Source: CALBTQ01 sp036725605
GTDB taxonomy: Bacteria; Lernaellota; Lernaellaia; Lernaellales; Lernaellaceae
Reading direction: 5' to 3'
DNA: 64,000 nt
Assembly (NCBI GenBank): GCA_036725605.1
Contig: DAIMDW010000006.1
Span: 1 to 64,000, forward strand
The notes beneath the pieces are model-generated. The model was given only the letters and a program-made list of their open reading frames with translations, had not been told where the DNA came from and ran no database searches. Below are positions 9,957 through 18,815 of the stretch, piece after piece (positions within the stretch are counted from its first letter, which is position 1; every line of letters begins with the position of its first letter). A program made the translations under genes and the position numbers.

Positions 9957-12050
9957 TTACTGCGGATCCAACCCGAACCAGAAATCGCTCGAACGCACCA
10001 GGGTGCCGGTGTCGTCCGTACCCTGCACGCGATAGACGGTGCGCGCGGTCGCGTCGTCGACGGTGATGATCACCTCGTGATCGGTGGTCAGCGTCGGATC
10101 CTCCGTCGAAGCGTCGTCATACAACGGCAGTTCGTCGCTCCACTCGACCTGCGAGGTCATGGGCACGTCCGACGACCAGGTGACGCGCACCTGCGTGGCG
10201 GCGATCGCCTCGGCGGCGATGGCGAAGATCGTCGGTTGCGTCCATTGTTCGGAGGTCGGCTGCACGGCGAAGCTCTTGCGCAGATCCTCGACGAATTCGC
10301 GCACGCGTCCCGGATTGCCCGGCGACACCGACGCGCCCCAGCGCGCCTCCATCGCGTCGGCCAGATCCAGCAGCCGCAAGGCGTCCCATTCGAGGTAATC
10401 CTTGTGCTCCGGGTGCCCCATCATCGTGAACAGGAAGCGGTAGACGACGTCGTCGATCAACTGCCACAGCTCGGTGCAGTCCTCGTGGAGCTCGAGTTTG
10501 TCGTGCAGTTCGGCGTAATCGGCGGGCGCGGCGAACGCGGTCTCGATCGATTCGAGGTCGGCCAGGTTGTTCGCGGCCAACTCGCGCGCCTCGGCGTTTT
10601 CCTGCCACAGGTCGATCAGCGTTTGCTCGCCGGGCAGCACCAGCGAGAGGAACGGCTGCAGCCAGTCGCGATCGTAAAAGACCGACGCGCGCGACCACAA
10701 CTGTTCCGGATAGCGTGCGCCGCCGGGCACGTTCGAACTTTTCTCCAACGTCCATTGGCCGAGCTGGTAGTACATTTTGCGCATGGCGAAGTGCGAGTTG
10801 CGGAAGATTTCCTTGAGCGTGTCGGCCGCCGCGCCCGGTGACGCGATGCCGTAACGCTGCGCGAACCATTCGCGGTAGACATCGTCGGGCGTCGCGGTTT
10901 CGTCCTGCACCAGGCGGGTGAAGGCGTAGATGTTGATCTCGTTGGCGTCGCCGAAGGCATGGTCGCTGCCGCGCTCGATGCGCGCCGCCGCGCCCCGCGC
11001 TCCGCTCGCCCGATCGTAGGTGTAGCGGTGGTAAATATAATCGACCTGCGCGTTGAGAATCAGGCTGCGGCCCCAATACTCGTTGCCCAGGTCCATCTCG
11101 ATGATCTGATGCCGGTTGCCCACGTGGCCGATCATCGGATTGTGCGGATAGTACGGCTGCCAATCCTGCGGCACGTCCTTGGTCATCACCTGCAGTTCGT
11201 GCCGGGGGAAGCGACGCAGCGATTCGCCGAGCCAGTAAATTTCCAGCGGCTGATGCATGAAGGTGCGCATGCGCAGTTGTTTGTCGAACTCGTCGAGCAC
11301 CACCTGCGACACGGCCTCGTAGACCATCATCGCGCGGTCGATCGGCCGCGAGTTGATCACGTCCAGCAGCGGATTGCCGGTCGGTTCCTGATCGGCGCAC
11401 CACTGGCAGAAGCAGGGGATGTACCACGGTTCGAAATCGGCGCTGCCGAACATCAGGATCACGCCGTCGATTTCCGGGATGCGCGTCAGAGCGTCGCGGT
11501 AGGCGTCGCGCCGCTCTTCCCAGATCGGATCCTCGGGATCAAAGCAGAACATGAACGGCACGTCGGTGAACTCGTGCGACCACACCCAGACGGTCAGGCC
11601 CAGGCCGTGCGCCTCCTGGGCGATGGATTGCAGCATCGCGGCCTGCGTTTCATCCTCGTTGATCTCGTCGATTTCCATGATCAGGTTATGCGAGAGGTGC
11701 ACGTTGTCGATGCCCATGTCGCCGGCGCGCGCCAGCACCTCGCTGACGTGCGTGCGGTTATCGTCCATCAGAATCCAGCCGTAGGTCGCCGGACCCGGAT
11801 CGAACGTGTCGTCGTCGCCGGTGTCGTCGTCGATCGTGTCGTCGTCGATCGTGTCGTCGTCGATCGTGTCGTCGTCGAGCGTGTCGTCGTCGATCGTGTC
11901 GTCGTCGGCGTCGTCGTCGCCGGTGTCGTCGTCATCGTTGTCGTCGTCCGCGGAGTCGTCGTTGTCGTCGTCATCGTCTCCACAGGCGGTCAGCGACAGG
12001 CAAACAAAGGTGAGCAACAAAACGAGAAGAATTGACCAAATGCGCTGCAT
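9957..12050 (-). CDS. Asp-rich-stalk lipoprotein with glycosidase-like TIM-barrel domain
   Basis: 697 residues from ATG 12050. Lipobox 'LTAC' gives Cys23, followed by an Asp-rich stalk with DDDTI/DDDTG repeats to about residue 80. A large domain follows with the feel of a glycoside-hydrolase TIM barrel ('GIDNVHLSHNLIMEID', 'LTVWVWSHEF', 'IDGVILMFG', 'EINIYAFTRLV', 'DVYREWFAQRYG'), most like GH67-type alpha-glucuronidases. It contains a 'PCFCQWC' cluster. A C-terminal fibronectin-III-like segment (about 605-697) ends in 'RSSDFWFGLDPQ'. Longer in-frame sequence up to 12353 is not protein-like, so the lipobox decides the start. Substrate and catalytic acids are not certain. A monocistronic gene by position. 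Confidence 0.7.
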   Translation of the reverse strand: MQRIWSILLVLLLTFVCLSLTACGDDDDDNDDSADDDNDDDDTGDDDADDDTIDDDTLDDDTIDDDTIDDDTIDDDTGDDDTFDPGPATYGWILMDDNRTHVSEVLARAGDMGIDNVHLSHNLIMEIDEINEDETQAAMLQSIAQEAHGLGLTVWVWSHEFTDVPFMFCFDPEDPIWEERRDAYRDALTRIPEIDGVILMFGSADFEPWYIPCFCQWCADQEPTGNPLLDVINSRPIDRAMMVYEAVSQVVLDEFDKQLRMRTFMHQPLEIYWLGESLRRFPRHELQVMTKDVPQDWQPYYPHNPMIGHVGNRHQIIEMDLGNEYWGRSLILNAQVDYIYHRYTYDRASGARGAAARIERGSDHAFGDANEINIYAFTRLVQDETATPDDVYREWFAQRYGIASPGAAADTLKEIFRNSHFAMRKMYYQLGQWTLEKSSNVPGGARYPEQLWSRASVFYDRDWLQPFLSLVLPGEQTLIDLWQENAEARELAANNLADLESIETAFAAPADYAELHDKLELHEDCTELWQLIDDVVYRFLFTMMGHPEHKDYLEWDALRLLDLADAMEARWGASVSPGNPGRVREFVEDLRKSFAVQPTSEQWTQPTIFAIAAEAIAATQVRVTWSSDVPMTSQVEWSDELPLYDDASTEDPTLTTDHEVIITVDDATARTVYRVQGTDDTGTLVRSSDFWFGLDPQ
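11797..11985 (-). repeat. 15-bp DDDTI/DDDTG coding repeats
   Basis: Tandem 15-bp units encoding Asp-Asp-Asp-Thr-(Ile/Leu/Gly/Phe) in the stalk of the lipoprotein at 9957-12050. At least four units are nearly identical at the DNA level, making this a likely site of length variation. Confidence 0.85.
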
Positions 12051-12405
12051 GGTTCGGCGTCCCTTCCTTTGACGAAGTGCCAGAGTCGTTTTATTAAAGC
12101 AGAGCGAGTAAAAAATTGCATCCGGGAATCCGTTGTCGATGAAAAAGGATATTTTTAGATGATTTAATGCCGTTCGGAGCGACCCAACGTCGCGAAGGTT
12201 CGTGTTTTGCGGCGAAAAGAAAATACTCATAGTCCTCGATGTTGTCGCCGAAAATAACCATACTTGACGCGACGGGAAAAAAGCGGGAGATTGTCTTGAC
12301 GAATTCAGTGGTTTGTGTCTAACTGAGCCCCGGAAAAGCATGGTGGTTTTCAACCGGTTTTTTAAATTATTATCAGAGCCGGAGGCAAAGCAAGGAGTAT
12401 GATCG
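12051..12405. other. Divergent intergenic region
   Basis: 355 bases between the glycosidase-like lipoprotein (-) and the acyl-CoA operon (+). It holds a candidate + strand promoter: TTGACG at 12296-12301, 18 bp, then TAACTG at 12320-12325. An AAGGAG site about 10 bases before ATG 12406 is also present. No RNA gene recognised. Confidence 0.45.
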
Positions 12406-14307
12406 ATGGATCATGTAGGCGTTTTCGACAGGCTCGAGGAAATAAAAAAAGCATATCCGGAAAAGTTCATTCCGGAAGAGCGGATCTTTGCCAAGATCCA
12501 CCGTGGCGCGGGCATCTTCATCGGGACGGCCTGCGGCGAGCCGCAATGCCTGGTCAAGCTGCTGGTCGATTACGTTAAGTCCAACCCGAAAGCGCTGTTC
12601 GACACCGAAATTTTTCACGTGTGGACGATGGGCGTGGCGCCCTACGCCGACATTCGTTTCAAGTCCAACTTCCGGCACAACTCCTTTTTCATCGGCGACA
12701 ATACCCGCGACGCGATCAACACGGGCATGGCCGATTACACGCCGATCTTTTTGTCCGACGTGCCCGATCTGTTCCGCAAACGCATGGTGGAAATCGACGT
12801 GGCGCTCATTCAGGTGTCGCCGCCGGACGTGCACGGCTACATGAGCCTGGGCATCAGCGTGGACATCGTCAAGGCGGCGGTGGAGGCCGCGTCGCTGGTC
12901 ATCGCGCAGGTCAACTCGTACATGCCGCGCACGCACGGCGACGGTTTCATTCACATTCGCGACATCGACTACATCATTCCCTGCGAAGAACCGCTGCTGG
13001 AATTCAACTCCAAGCCGCCCAGCGAGGAGGTCAGCAAGATCGGCCAGTACGTGGCGCGGCTGATCGACGACGGCGACACGATCCAGGTGGGCTACGGCAG
13101 CACGCCCAACGCGATCATGAAGAACCTCAAGGAGAAAAAGCACCTGGGCGTGCACACCGAGCTGATCGGCGACGGCATCGTCGAACTGATGAAGCTCGGC
13201 GTCATCGACAACACGCGCAAGGCGATCAACCGCAGCAAGGCGGTGTGCGCGTTCTCGATGGGTCACGAGGACACCTACGAATTTCTGCACGACAATCCGG
13301 CGATCGAGTTCCGCTCGATCGATTACACCAACGACCCGAAGATCATCGCGCAGCACGACAACATGGTGGCGATCAACAGCGCGCTGGAAATCGATCTGAC
13401 CGGGCAGGCGACGGCGACGTCGATCGGCCACCGGTTCTTTTCGGGCATCGGCGGTCAGGCCGATTTCATGCGCGGCGCGGTGCTGGCCAAGAACGGCATT
13501 TCGATTCTGGCGATGCAGTCGACCGCGGCCAAGGGCGAGGTCTCGCGCATCGTGCCGAACCTGGCGCAGGGCGCGGGCGTGACGCTGGTGCGCGGCGACG
13601 TGCATTACGTGGTCACCGAATACGGCATCGCCTATTTGCACGGCAAGAACATTCGTGAGCGGGCGATGGAGCTGATTTCCATCGCGCATCCGAAGTTCCG
13701 CCCGTGGCTGATTCAGGAAGCGAAGAAGTTCAACCTGATCTACAAGGATCAGGCGTTCATTCCGGGCAAGCGCGGGGAATATCCGGCCGAGATGGAGCAG
13801 TACCGCACGACGAAAAAGAATTTCGAGTGCTTCTTCCGGCCGGTGGACATCGACGACGAACCGCGGCTCAAGGATTTCTTCTACAGCCTGTCGGACAAGA
13901 GCCTGTACCGGCGCTTCATTTCGGCGCGCAAGGACATTCCGCACGAGCGGCTGCAGGAGTTCGTGGTCATCGACTGGACCAAGGAAGTGGTCGTGTTGGC
14001 CACGCAGGTGGTCAACGACAAGGAAGTGGTGATGGGCATCGGCCAGTTCGGAATCAACCCGGGCACGCACACGGCCGAGGTGTCCTTCGTCGTGCGCGAC
14101 ACCTACCAGAACAAGGGCATCGGCACCGAGCTGCTGCAGTACCTGACCTTCCTGGCCAAGAAACGCGGTCTGCTCGGCTTCACCGCCGAAGTGCTGGTCG
14201 ACAACAAACCCATGCTTCGCGTTTTCGAGAAGATGGGGTTTGATATGGATAAAAAAATCAGCGAGGGAGTGTACGAACTAAGAATGAAGTTCAGGACGGC
14301 AAAATGA
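12406..14307 (+). CDS. Acetyl-CoA hydrolase/CoA-transferase family protein fused to a GNAT domain
   Basis: 633 residues in two parts. Residues 1-455 are a family I-type acyl-CoA transferase/acetyl-CoA hydrolase: 'GEPQCLVKLL', 'HTELIGDGIVELM' with Glu252 as the likely CoA-thioester nucleophile by analogy with 4-hydroxybutyrate CoA-transferase, 'NSALEIDLTGQ', 'GIGGQADFMRGA', 'VTEYGIAYLHGKN'. Residues about 460-633 are a GNAT acetyltransferase with the acetyl-CoA loop 'QNKGIGTELL' and 'VFEKMGFDM'. A bare transferase is about 430-450 residues, so the GNAT part is an addition. The last four bases overlap the next start (ATGA), implying coupled translation. Role: CoA transfer or acyl-CoA hydrolysis, possibly coupled to lysine acetylation. 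Confidence 0.9.
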   Translation: MDHVGVFDRLEEIKKAYPEKFIPEERIFAKIHRGAGIFIGTACGEPQCLVKLLVDYVKSNPKALFDTEIFHVWTMGVAPYADIRFKSNFRHNSFFIGDNTRDAINTGMADYTPIFLSDVPDLFRKRMVEIDVALIQVSPPDVHGYMSLGISVDIVKAAVEAASLVIAQVNSYMPRTHGDGFIHIRDIDYIIPCEEPLLEFNSKPPSEEVSKIGQYVARLIDDGDTIQVGYGSTPNAIMKNLKEKKHLGVHTELIGDGIVELMKLGVIDNTRKAINRSKAVCAFSMGHEDTYEFLHDNPAIEFRSIDYTNDPKIIAQHDNMVAINSALEIDLTGQATATSIGHRFFSGIGGQADFMRGAVLAKNGISILAMQSTAAKGEVSRIVPNLAQGAGVTLVRGDVHYVVTEYGIAYLHGKNIRERAMELISIAHPKFRPWLIQEAKKFNLIYKDQAFIPGKRGEYPAEMEQYRTTKKNFECFFRPVDIDDEPRLKDFFYSLSDKSLYRRFISARKDIPHERLQEFVVIDWTKEVVVLATQVVNDKEVVMGIGQFGINPGTHTAEVSFVVRDTYQNKGIGTELLQYLTFLAKKRGLLGFTAEVLVDNKPMLRVFEKMGFDMDKKISEGVYELRMKFRTAK

Positions 14308-16448
14308 GTGAGCACAGCAACATCCAATTCTTGTTCGAACCGCGATCGGTAGCGATCATCGGAGCCTCGTCCAGCGAGGACAAGATCGGTTACAAGATTC
14401 AGCGCAACATCATGGAAGGCGGCTTTCGCGGGGCGATTTATCCGATCAATCCCAAAGGCGGCGACATCCTCGGCGTGCCCTCCTATCCTTCGATTCTGGA
14501 TATCGAGGGAGAGGTCGATCTGGCCACGATCGTCATTCCGGCGAAGTTCGTGGTGCGCGCGGTCGAAGAATGCGCCCAGAAGAAAGTGAAGTTTCTTTCC
14601 ATCATCACCTCCGGTTTTTCGGAGGTCGGCAATTGGGCCGAGGAACGTAAGATCGTCGAGATCGCGCAGCAGAACGGCATGCGCGTGCTCGGGCCGAACA
14701 TCTTCGGCATCTACTCGGCGGAGACGTCGTTGAACGCGACGTTCGGACCTTCGGACGTCAAGCGGGGCGGCGTGGCGATCATCACACAGAGCGGCGCGTT
14801 GGGCATCGCGATGATCGGCAAGACGAAGATCGAGAACATCGGCCTGTCGGCGATCGTTTCGGTCGGCAACAAATCGGACCTCGACGAGGCCGACCTGCTG
14901 CAGTACCTGCTTCGCGACGAGGCGACCAAGGTTATCCTGATGTACATCGAGGGCGTCAAGAACGGCGAACGGCTGGTCGAGGCGCTCAAGCAGGTGACCA
15001 AAAAGAAGCCGGTGATCGCGATCAAGTCGGGCCGTTCCAAACGCGGCGCGATGGCCGCGGCGTCGCACACCGGCTCGTTGGCCGGCGCCGACGAGATCTT
15101 CGACGCGGTGATGAAGCAGTGCGGCGTCACCCGCGCCGAGACGCTCGAGGAAGCGCTGAACTGGTGCAAGTTCCTCTCCACGTCGCCGGCGCCCAGGGGC
15201 GAGAACGCGGTGATCATCACCAACGGCGGCGGCATCGGCGTGCTGGCCGCGGACGCCTGCGAGAAATACGGCGTCAACCTGGCCGACGATCCGGAAACGA
15301 TGAAGGAGATCTTCGAAGAGGTCACGCCGGATTTCGGCTCGATCAAAAACCCGGTCGACATCACCGGCCAGGCGATGGCGCAGGATTATGAAATCTGTCT
15401 GGAAGCGGCCTTCAAGCACCCGGCGGTCGATTCGATCATCTGCCTGGGCTGCGAAACGGCCGTGCTCGACGTCGAGCGGCTGACCGAAAGCCTGGAGAAA
15501 GTGCACCGCGAACACGGCGCGTCCAAGCCGGCGGTGCTCAGCTTCTTCGGCGGGCAGGATACGGAAAACTCGATCGTGCACCTGCGCGGCCAAAGTGTGC
15601 CGATCTTCCTTGACGTTTACGACGCGGTGTCCTGCCTGGGGGCGGGCTACCGCAACTACCGCAACCTCAAGGACGCGCAGACGAAGGTCGAGGACGTTTT
15701 CGACCCGAGCGTGGTGGACATCGAACGCATCAAGGGCGTGATCGCCAAGGTCCGCGCGGCGGGCCGCACCTTCCTGCTGGCGCCCGAGGCGCAGGAAGTG
15801 ATGATCGCGGCCAAGATGCCCATGCCGCAAAGCAAGCTGGCGCGCAACCTCGACGAGGCCGTGCAGTTCGCCGAGGCGATCGGCTACCCGGTGGTGATGA
15901 AGATCGTCTCCAAGGACATCATCCACAAGAGTGACGCGGGCGGCGTGGCGCTGGACCTGTTGAACAAGGGCGAGGTGATGGACGCCTACGAGGCGATCAT
16001 GCACAACGCGCGCGCCTACGATCCGTCGGCGGTGATCGACGGAGTCGAGGTGGTCGAGATGGTCAAGTCCGGCACCGAAACGATCATCGGCGCGCGCCGC
16101 GACGAGTCGTTCGGACCGGTGGTCATGTTCGGCCTGGGCGGCATCTACGTCGAGGTGATGAAGGACATCGCCTTCCGCGCGCTGCCGCTCAACCGCGCCG
16201 AGGCGATGGAGATGATCAAGGATATCCGCTCCTATCCGTTGCTGCTGGGCGTGCGCGGCGAAGCGCGCAAGGATATCGAGGGCGTGATCGAATGCATTTT
16301 AAAAGTCGGGACGATTCTACAATACTGCGAAGACATCACCGATATTGAGGTCAACCCGTTGGTGGCCTATGATCAAGGCGATGGGGTGAGGGCAGTGGAT
16401 GTTAGAATCCTTTTATCGAAGAGTGCGAAAGGGGACCATCATGGATAA
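14304..16448 (+). CDS. Acyl-CoA synthetase (ADP-forming), fused alpha/beta type
   Basis: 714 residues. N-terminal CoA-binding Rossmann domain ('RSVAIIGASSSEDKIGY', about 10-130), succinyl-CoA-ligase-like domains with phospho-His motif 'ASHTGSLAGAD' (His255), and a C-terminal ATP-grasp domain ('GYPVVMKIVSKDIIHKSDAGG', about 500-714). The family interconverts acyl-CoA, ADP and Pi with acid, CoA and ATP, conserving energy from acetyl- or propionyl-CoA. Related proteins in which a GNAT domain is fused to this enzyme are protein lysine acetyltransferases; here the GNAT domain sits on the preceding gene product instead. Overlap is 4 nt upstream and 8 nt downstream, so the three genes are one tightly coupled operon. 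Confidence 0.92.
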   Translation: MSEHSNIQFLFEPRSVAIIGASSSEDKIGYKIQRNIMEGGFRGAIYPINPKGGDILGVPSYPSILDIEGEVDLATIVIPAKFVVRAVEECAQKKVKFLSIITSGFSEVGNWAEERKIVEIAQQNGMRVLGPNIFGIYSAETSLNATFGPSDVKRGGVAIITQSGALGIAMIGKTKIENIGLSAIVSVGNKSDLDEADLLQYLLRDEATKVILMYIEGVKNGERLVEALKQVTKKKPVIAIKSGRSKRGAMAAASHTGSLAGADEIFDAVMKQCGVTRAETLEEALNWCKFLSTSPAPRGENAVIITNGGGIGVLAADACEKYGVNLADDPETMKEIFEEVTPDFGSIKNPVDITGQAMAQDYEICLEAAFKHPAVDSIICLGCETAVLDVERLTESLEKVHREHGASKPAVLSFFGGQDTENSIVHLRGQSVPIFLDVYDAVSCLGAGYRNYRNLKDAQTKVEDVFDPSVVDIERIKGVIAKVRAAGRTFLLAPEAQEVMIAAKMPMPQSKLARNLDEAVQFAEAIGYPVVMKIVSKDIIHKSDAGGVALDLLNKGEVMDAYEAIMHNARAYDPSAVIDGVEVVEMVKSGTETIIGARRDESFGPVVMFGLGGIYVEVMKDIAFRALPLNRAEAMEMIKDIRSYPLLLGVRGEARKDIEGVIECILKVGTILQYCEDITDIEVNPLVAYDQGDGVRAVDVRILLSKSAKGDHHG

Positions 16449-17478
16449 GTTTGTTATCGCATCCACGAGAAAAAACGCCGGCAAGACAAGCATCATTATT
16501 GGTCTCACCGAAGTGTTGCAGAAAAAGTGCGGTTACCTCAAACCGATCGGCGATCGTCTGTTGTATCGCAAGAAGCGGCTGTGGGATTACGACTCGGAAC
16601 TGCTCACCCACACGCTGGGCATCAACGAGAAGCCGGAAGACATTTCCATCGGTTTCGAGCACGCCAAGCTGCGCTATATGTACGATGAAGCCGGCATCCG
16701 CGAGAAGCTGCGGGAACAGGCCGCGCTGGTCGCCGCCGACAAGGACGTGCTGTTCATCGAAGCCGGCAGCGGTTTGAATTTCGCCTCGTCGATTCACCTG
16801 GACGCGCTGTCGCTGGCCCGGCACCTGGAAGCCAAGTTGCTCCTGGTGGTGGGCGGCGAGGAAGACGAGATTCTCGACGACATCACTTTCGTGAAAAACC
16901 ATCTGGCCTGCGACGAAGTGCAGATGGCCGGGGTGATCATCAACCGCGTCAAGGACGTGGACGATTTCAAAGCCACCTACATGGCCGAAATCGAGGCGTT
17001 GGGCGTGAAGGTGCTCGGCGTGCTGCCGTACAAGCAGGAACTGACCTACATGCCGGTGCGCTACCTGGTCGACCACCTGTTCGCCAAGGTCATCGGCGGC
17101 GAGGGCGGCCTGAACAAGATCGTGCAGAGCGTGTTCGTCGGCGCGATGTCGGTGAGCGCGGCGGTGCAGAACCCGCTGTTCAAGAAAGAAAACAAGATGA
17201 TCATCACCAGCGGCGATCGCAGCGACATGATCCTGGTCGCGCTGGAAACCGACACCTCGTGCGTGGTGCTGACCAACAACAGCCTGCCGCCGGCGAACAT
17301 CGTCGCCAAGGCCGACGCGGCCAACGTGCCGATGCTGCTGGTGCCGTGGGACACCTATCGCACCGCGCAGCAGATCGACCTGATGGATCCGCTGCTGACC
17401 AAGGACGATACGCCGAAGCTGGAACTGCTCAAGAAGTTGGTCGGCGAGAGCGTGAAGACGCAGGCGCTGTTCGACTGA
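16441..17478 (+). CDS. P-loop/DRTGG-domain protein (phosphotransacetylase N-terminal-like)
   Basis: 345 residues from ATG 16441, which overlaps the previous stop by 8 nt. N-terminal BioD-like P-loop domain with 'STRKNAGKTSII' as Walker A and 'AGVIINRVKD'; C-terminal DRTGG-type domain (about 215-320) containing 'KMIITSGDRSDMILVALE'. This pair forms the N-terminal regulatory half of long phosphotransacetylases, but the catalytic PTA_PTB domain is absent. It is therefore likely a stand-alone regulator or nucleotide sensor of the acyl-CoA synthetase or transferase encoded upstream; that partner assignment is from gene order only. A longer start at 16399 would overlap the synthetase much more and is unnecessary. 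Confidence 0.85.
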   Translation: MDKFVIASTRKNAGKTSIIIGLTEVLQKKCGYLKPIGDRLLYRKKRLWDYDSELLTHTLGINEKPEDISIGFEHAKLRYMYDEAGIREKLREQAALVAADKDVLFIEAGSGLNFASSIHLDALSLARHLEAKLLLVVGGEEDEILDDITFVKNHLACDEVQMAGVIINRVKDVDDFKATYMAEIEALGVKVLGVLPYKQELTYMPVRYLVDHLFAKVIGGEGGLNKIVQSVFVGAMSVSAAVQNPLFKKENKMIITSGDRSDMILVALETDTSCVVLTNNSLPPANIVAKADAANVPMLLVPWDTYRTAQQIDLMDPLLTKDDTPKLELLKKLVGESVKTQALFD

Positions 17479-17562
17479 TCGATACACGCCCGCCGGTTTA
17501 GCGGGGAAGAAACAATACCGACGGCGGGAAAACGCGAAGGCAGGACGGGGGTTGGGATTGTC

Positions 17563-17937
17563 TTACAGTCCCAGCCCCATCGTTTCCATGATCTTGGTGG
17601 TCAGGTCTTCAGGCGTGAAGGGCTTGCTCAGATAATTCTTCGCGCCGGCCTGAATCGCCTTGATCACGTTGGAACGTTCAACCTCGGTCGTCACCATCAT
17701 CACCGGAATGTTTTTGAAACGGTCGTCGGCCTTGATTCGCTGCAGGGTTTCGAAGCCGTCCATTTCCGGCATGTTCCAATCCAGCAGGATCAGATCGGTT
17801 TCGGTGTAACTGTCTTCCAACACCGCCAGAGCTTCGACTCCGTTGCTCGCCTCCAACAAATCGAAACCGAGCACCGATATGGATCGGGCAATAATCTTTC
17901 GAATCATCGCCGAGTCGTCAACGGAAAGGATTTTCAT
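17563..17937 (-). CDS. cheY: CheY-like single-domain response regulator
   Basis: 124 residues, one receiver domain and nothing else. Acidic pair Asp7-Asp8, phospho-acceptor Asp53 ('LILLDWNMPEMDGFE'), switch Thr at 83/84 and Lys105 ('YLSKPF') are all present, so it should be phosphorylatable by the cluster's CheA. It is the last gene of the minus-strand chemosensory cluster, 10 nt after cheR. Output target is unknown because no flagellar or pilus motor gene is in the window. Confidence 0.93.
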   Translation of the reverse strand: MKILSVDDSAMIRKIIARSISVLGFDLLEASNGVEALAVLEDSYTETDLILLDWNMPEMDGFETLQRIKADDRFKNIPVMMVTTEVERSNVIKAIQAGAKNYLSKPFTPEDLTTKIMETMGLGL

Positions 17938-17947
17938 CGTTCTTTCC

Positions 17948-18796
17948 TCAACCTTTGTTAACGTAATAGATGGACCCTTTGTGATCGCGCATCGTGAAGT
18001 TCGTTCGATACCCCGATAGGCTTTCCGCCGAGCCCAGAAGGAAAAAGCCGCCGGGCACCAAGGCCTGCGACATGCGATCGAACAAATCCTGTTTAAAATC
18101 GTCGGAGAAGTAAATCGCCACGTTGCGACAGAAGATGATGTCGAACGTGCCGAGGGCGGAAAAACTGTCCTGCAGGTTGAACTTTTTAAAGGTCACCATC
18201 TTTTTAATGCGATCGTCCAGCAACCAGACTCGGTCCTGTTTACGGAAATAGCGATCGCGGTAATCGGCCCGCATGCCGCGTTCGATGGAAATCTGATCGT
18301 AGCGACCGGCCATGGCCAGAAACAGCGCGGAGGGCGATATGTCGGTGCCCAGAATCTCGAAATGAGTCGGCAGAACCGTGGTGCCGCCGTGACGGGCCAG
18401 GAAGCTATCGATGATCATGGCGATCGAATAGGGTTCCTGGCCGGTGGAACTGGCGGCCGACCAGATGCGCACCTTGTACTTGCGACCGTCGCGCACCGCC
18501 TGTTCCAGTTGCGGCAACAACGTTTCCTCCAACGTCACGTAGGGCCCGTTGTCGCGGAACCACAGCGTTTCGTTGGTGGTCATCGCGTCGATGATCTTCT
18601 CCCGCAACCGGGCGTCGTTGCTGTTGCGCATTTTCAGATAGAAGTCACCGAAGTTTTTCGATCCCGTTTCCACCAGCAGATTGGCCAGTCGACTTTCGAT
18701 GAGGTATTCCTTGCCGTTGTGCAGCGAAATGCCGCACTGTTGCTCGATGTAAGTGCGCAGCAAGTCGAATTCGTTGGCGGTAATCGATGGGCTCAT
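17948..18796 (-). CDS. cheR: Chemotaxis protein methyltransferase CheR
   Basis: 282 residues, standard length. Methylates glutamates of chemoreceptors with S-adenosylmethionine. N-terminal helical domain (1-75, 'YIEQQCGISLHNGKEYLIESRL'), then the SAM-binding fold with 'RIWSAASSTGQEPYSIAM', 'ILGTDISPSAL', 'FDIIFCRNVAIYF' and the C-terminal 'GGFFLLGSAESL'. The C-terminal pentapeptide usually used for CheR tethering is absent from the two receptors encoded nearby, which end in 'QFRV' and 'QFKI', so methylation must use direct recognition. Confidence 0.95.
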   Translation of the reverse strand: MSPSITANEFDLLRTYIEQQCGISLHNGKEYLIESRLANLLVETGSKNFGDFYLKMRNSNDARLREKIIDAMTTNETLWFRDNGPYVTLEETLLPQLEQAVRDGRKYKVRIWSAASSTGQEPYSIAMIIDSFLARHGGTTVLPTHFEILGTDISPSALFLAMAGRYDQISIERGMRADYRDRYFRKQDRVWLLDDRIKKMVTFKKFNLQDSFSALGTFDIIFCRNVAIYFSDDFKQDLFDRMSQALVPGGFFLLGSAESLSGYRTNFTMRDHKGSIYYVNKG

Positions 18797-18815
18797 TGTT
18801 GCCTACTCATACTCT

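Noticed and set aside
12051..12353. N-terminal 101-codon extension of the glycosidase-like lipoprotein
   Set aside because: It would bury the lipoprotein signal peptide and has no protein-like composition.
17487..17528. Hairpin CCCGCCG/CGGCGGG between the acyl-CoA operon and cheY as terminator
   Set aside because: The loop is about 26 nt and there is no T-run on either side, so it is not a convincing intrinsic terminator.
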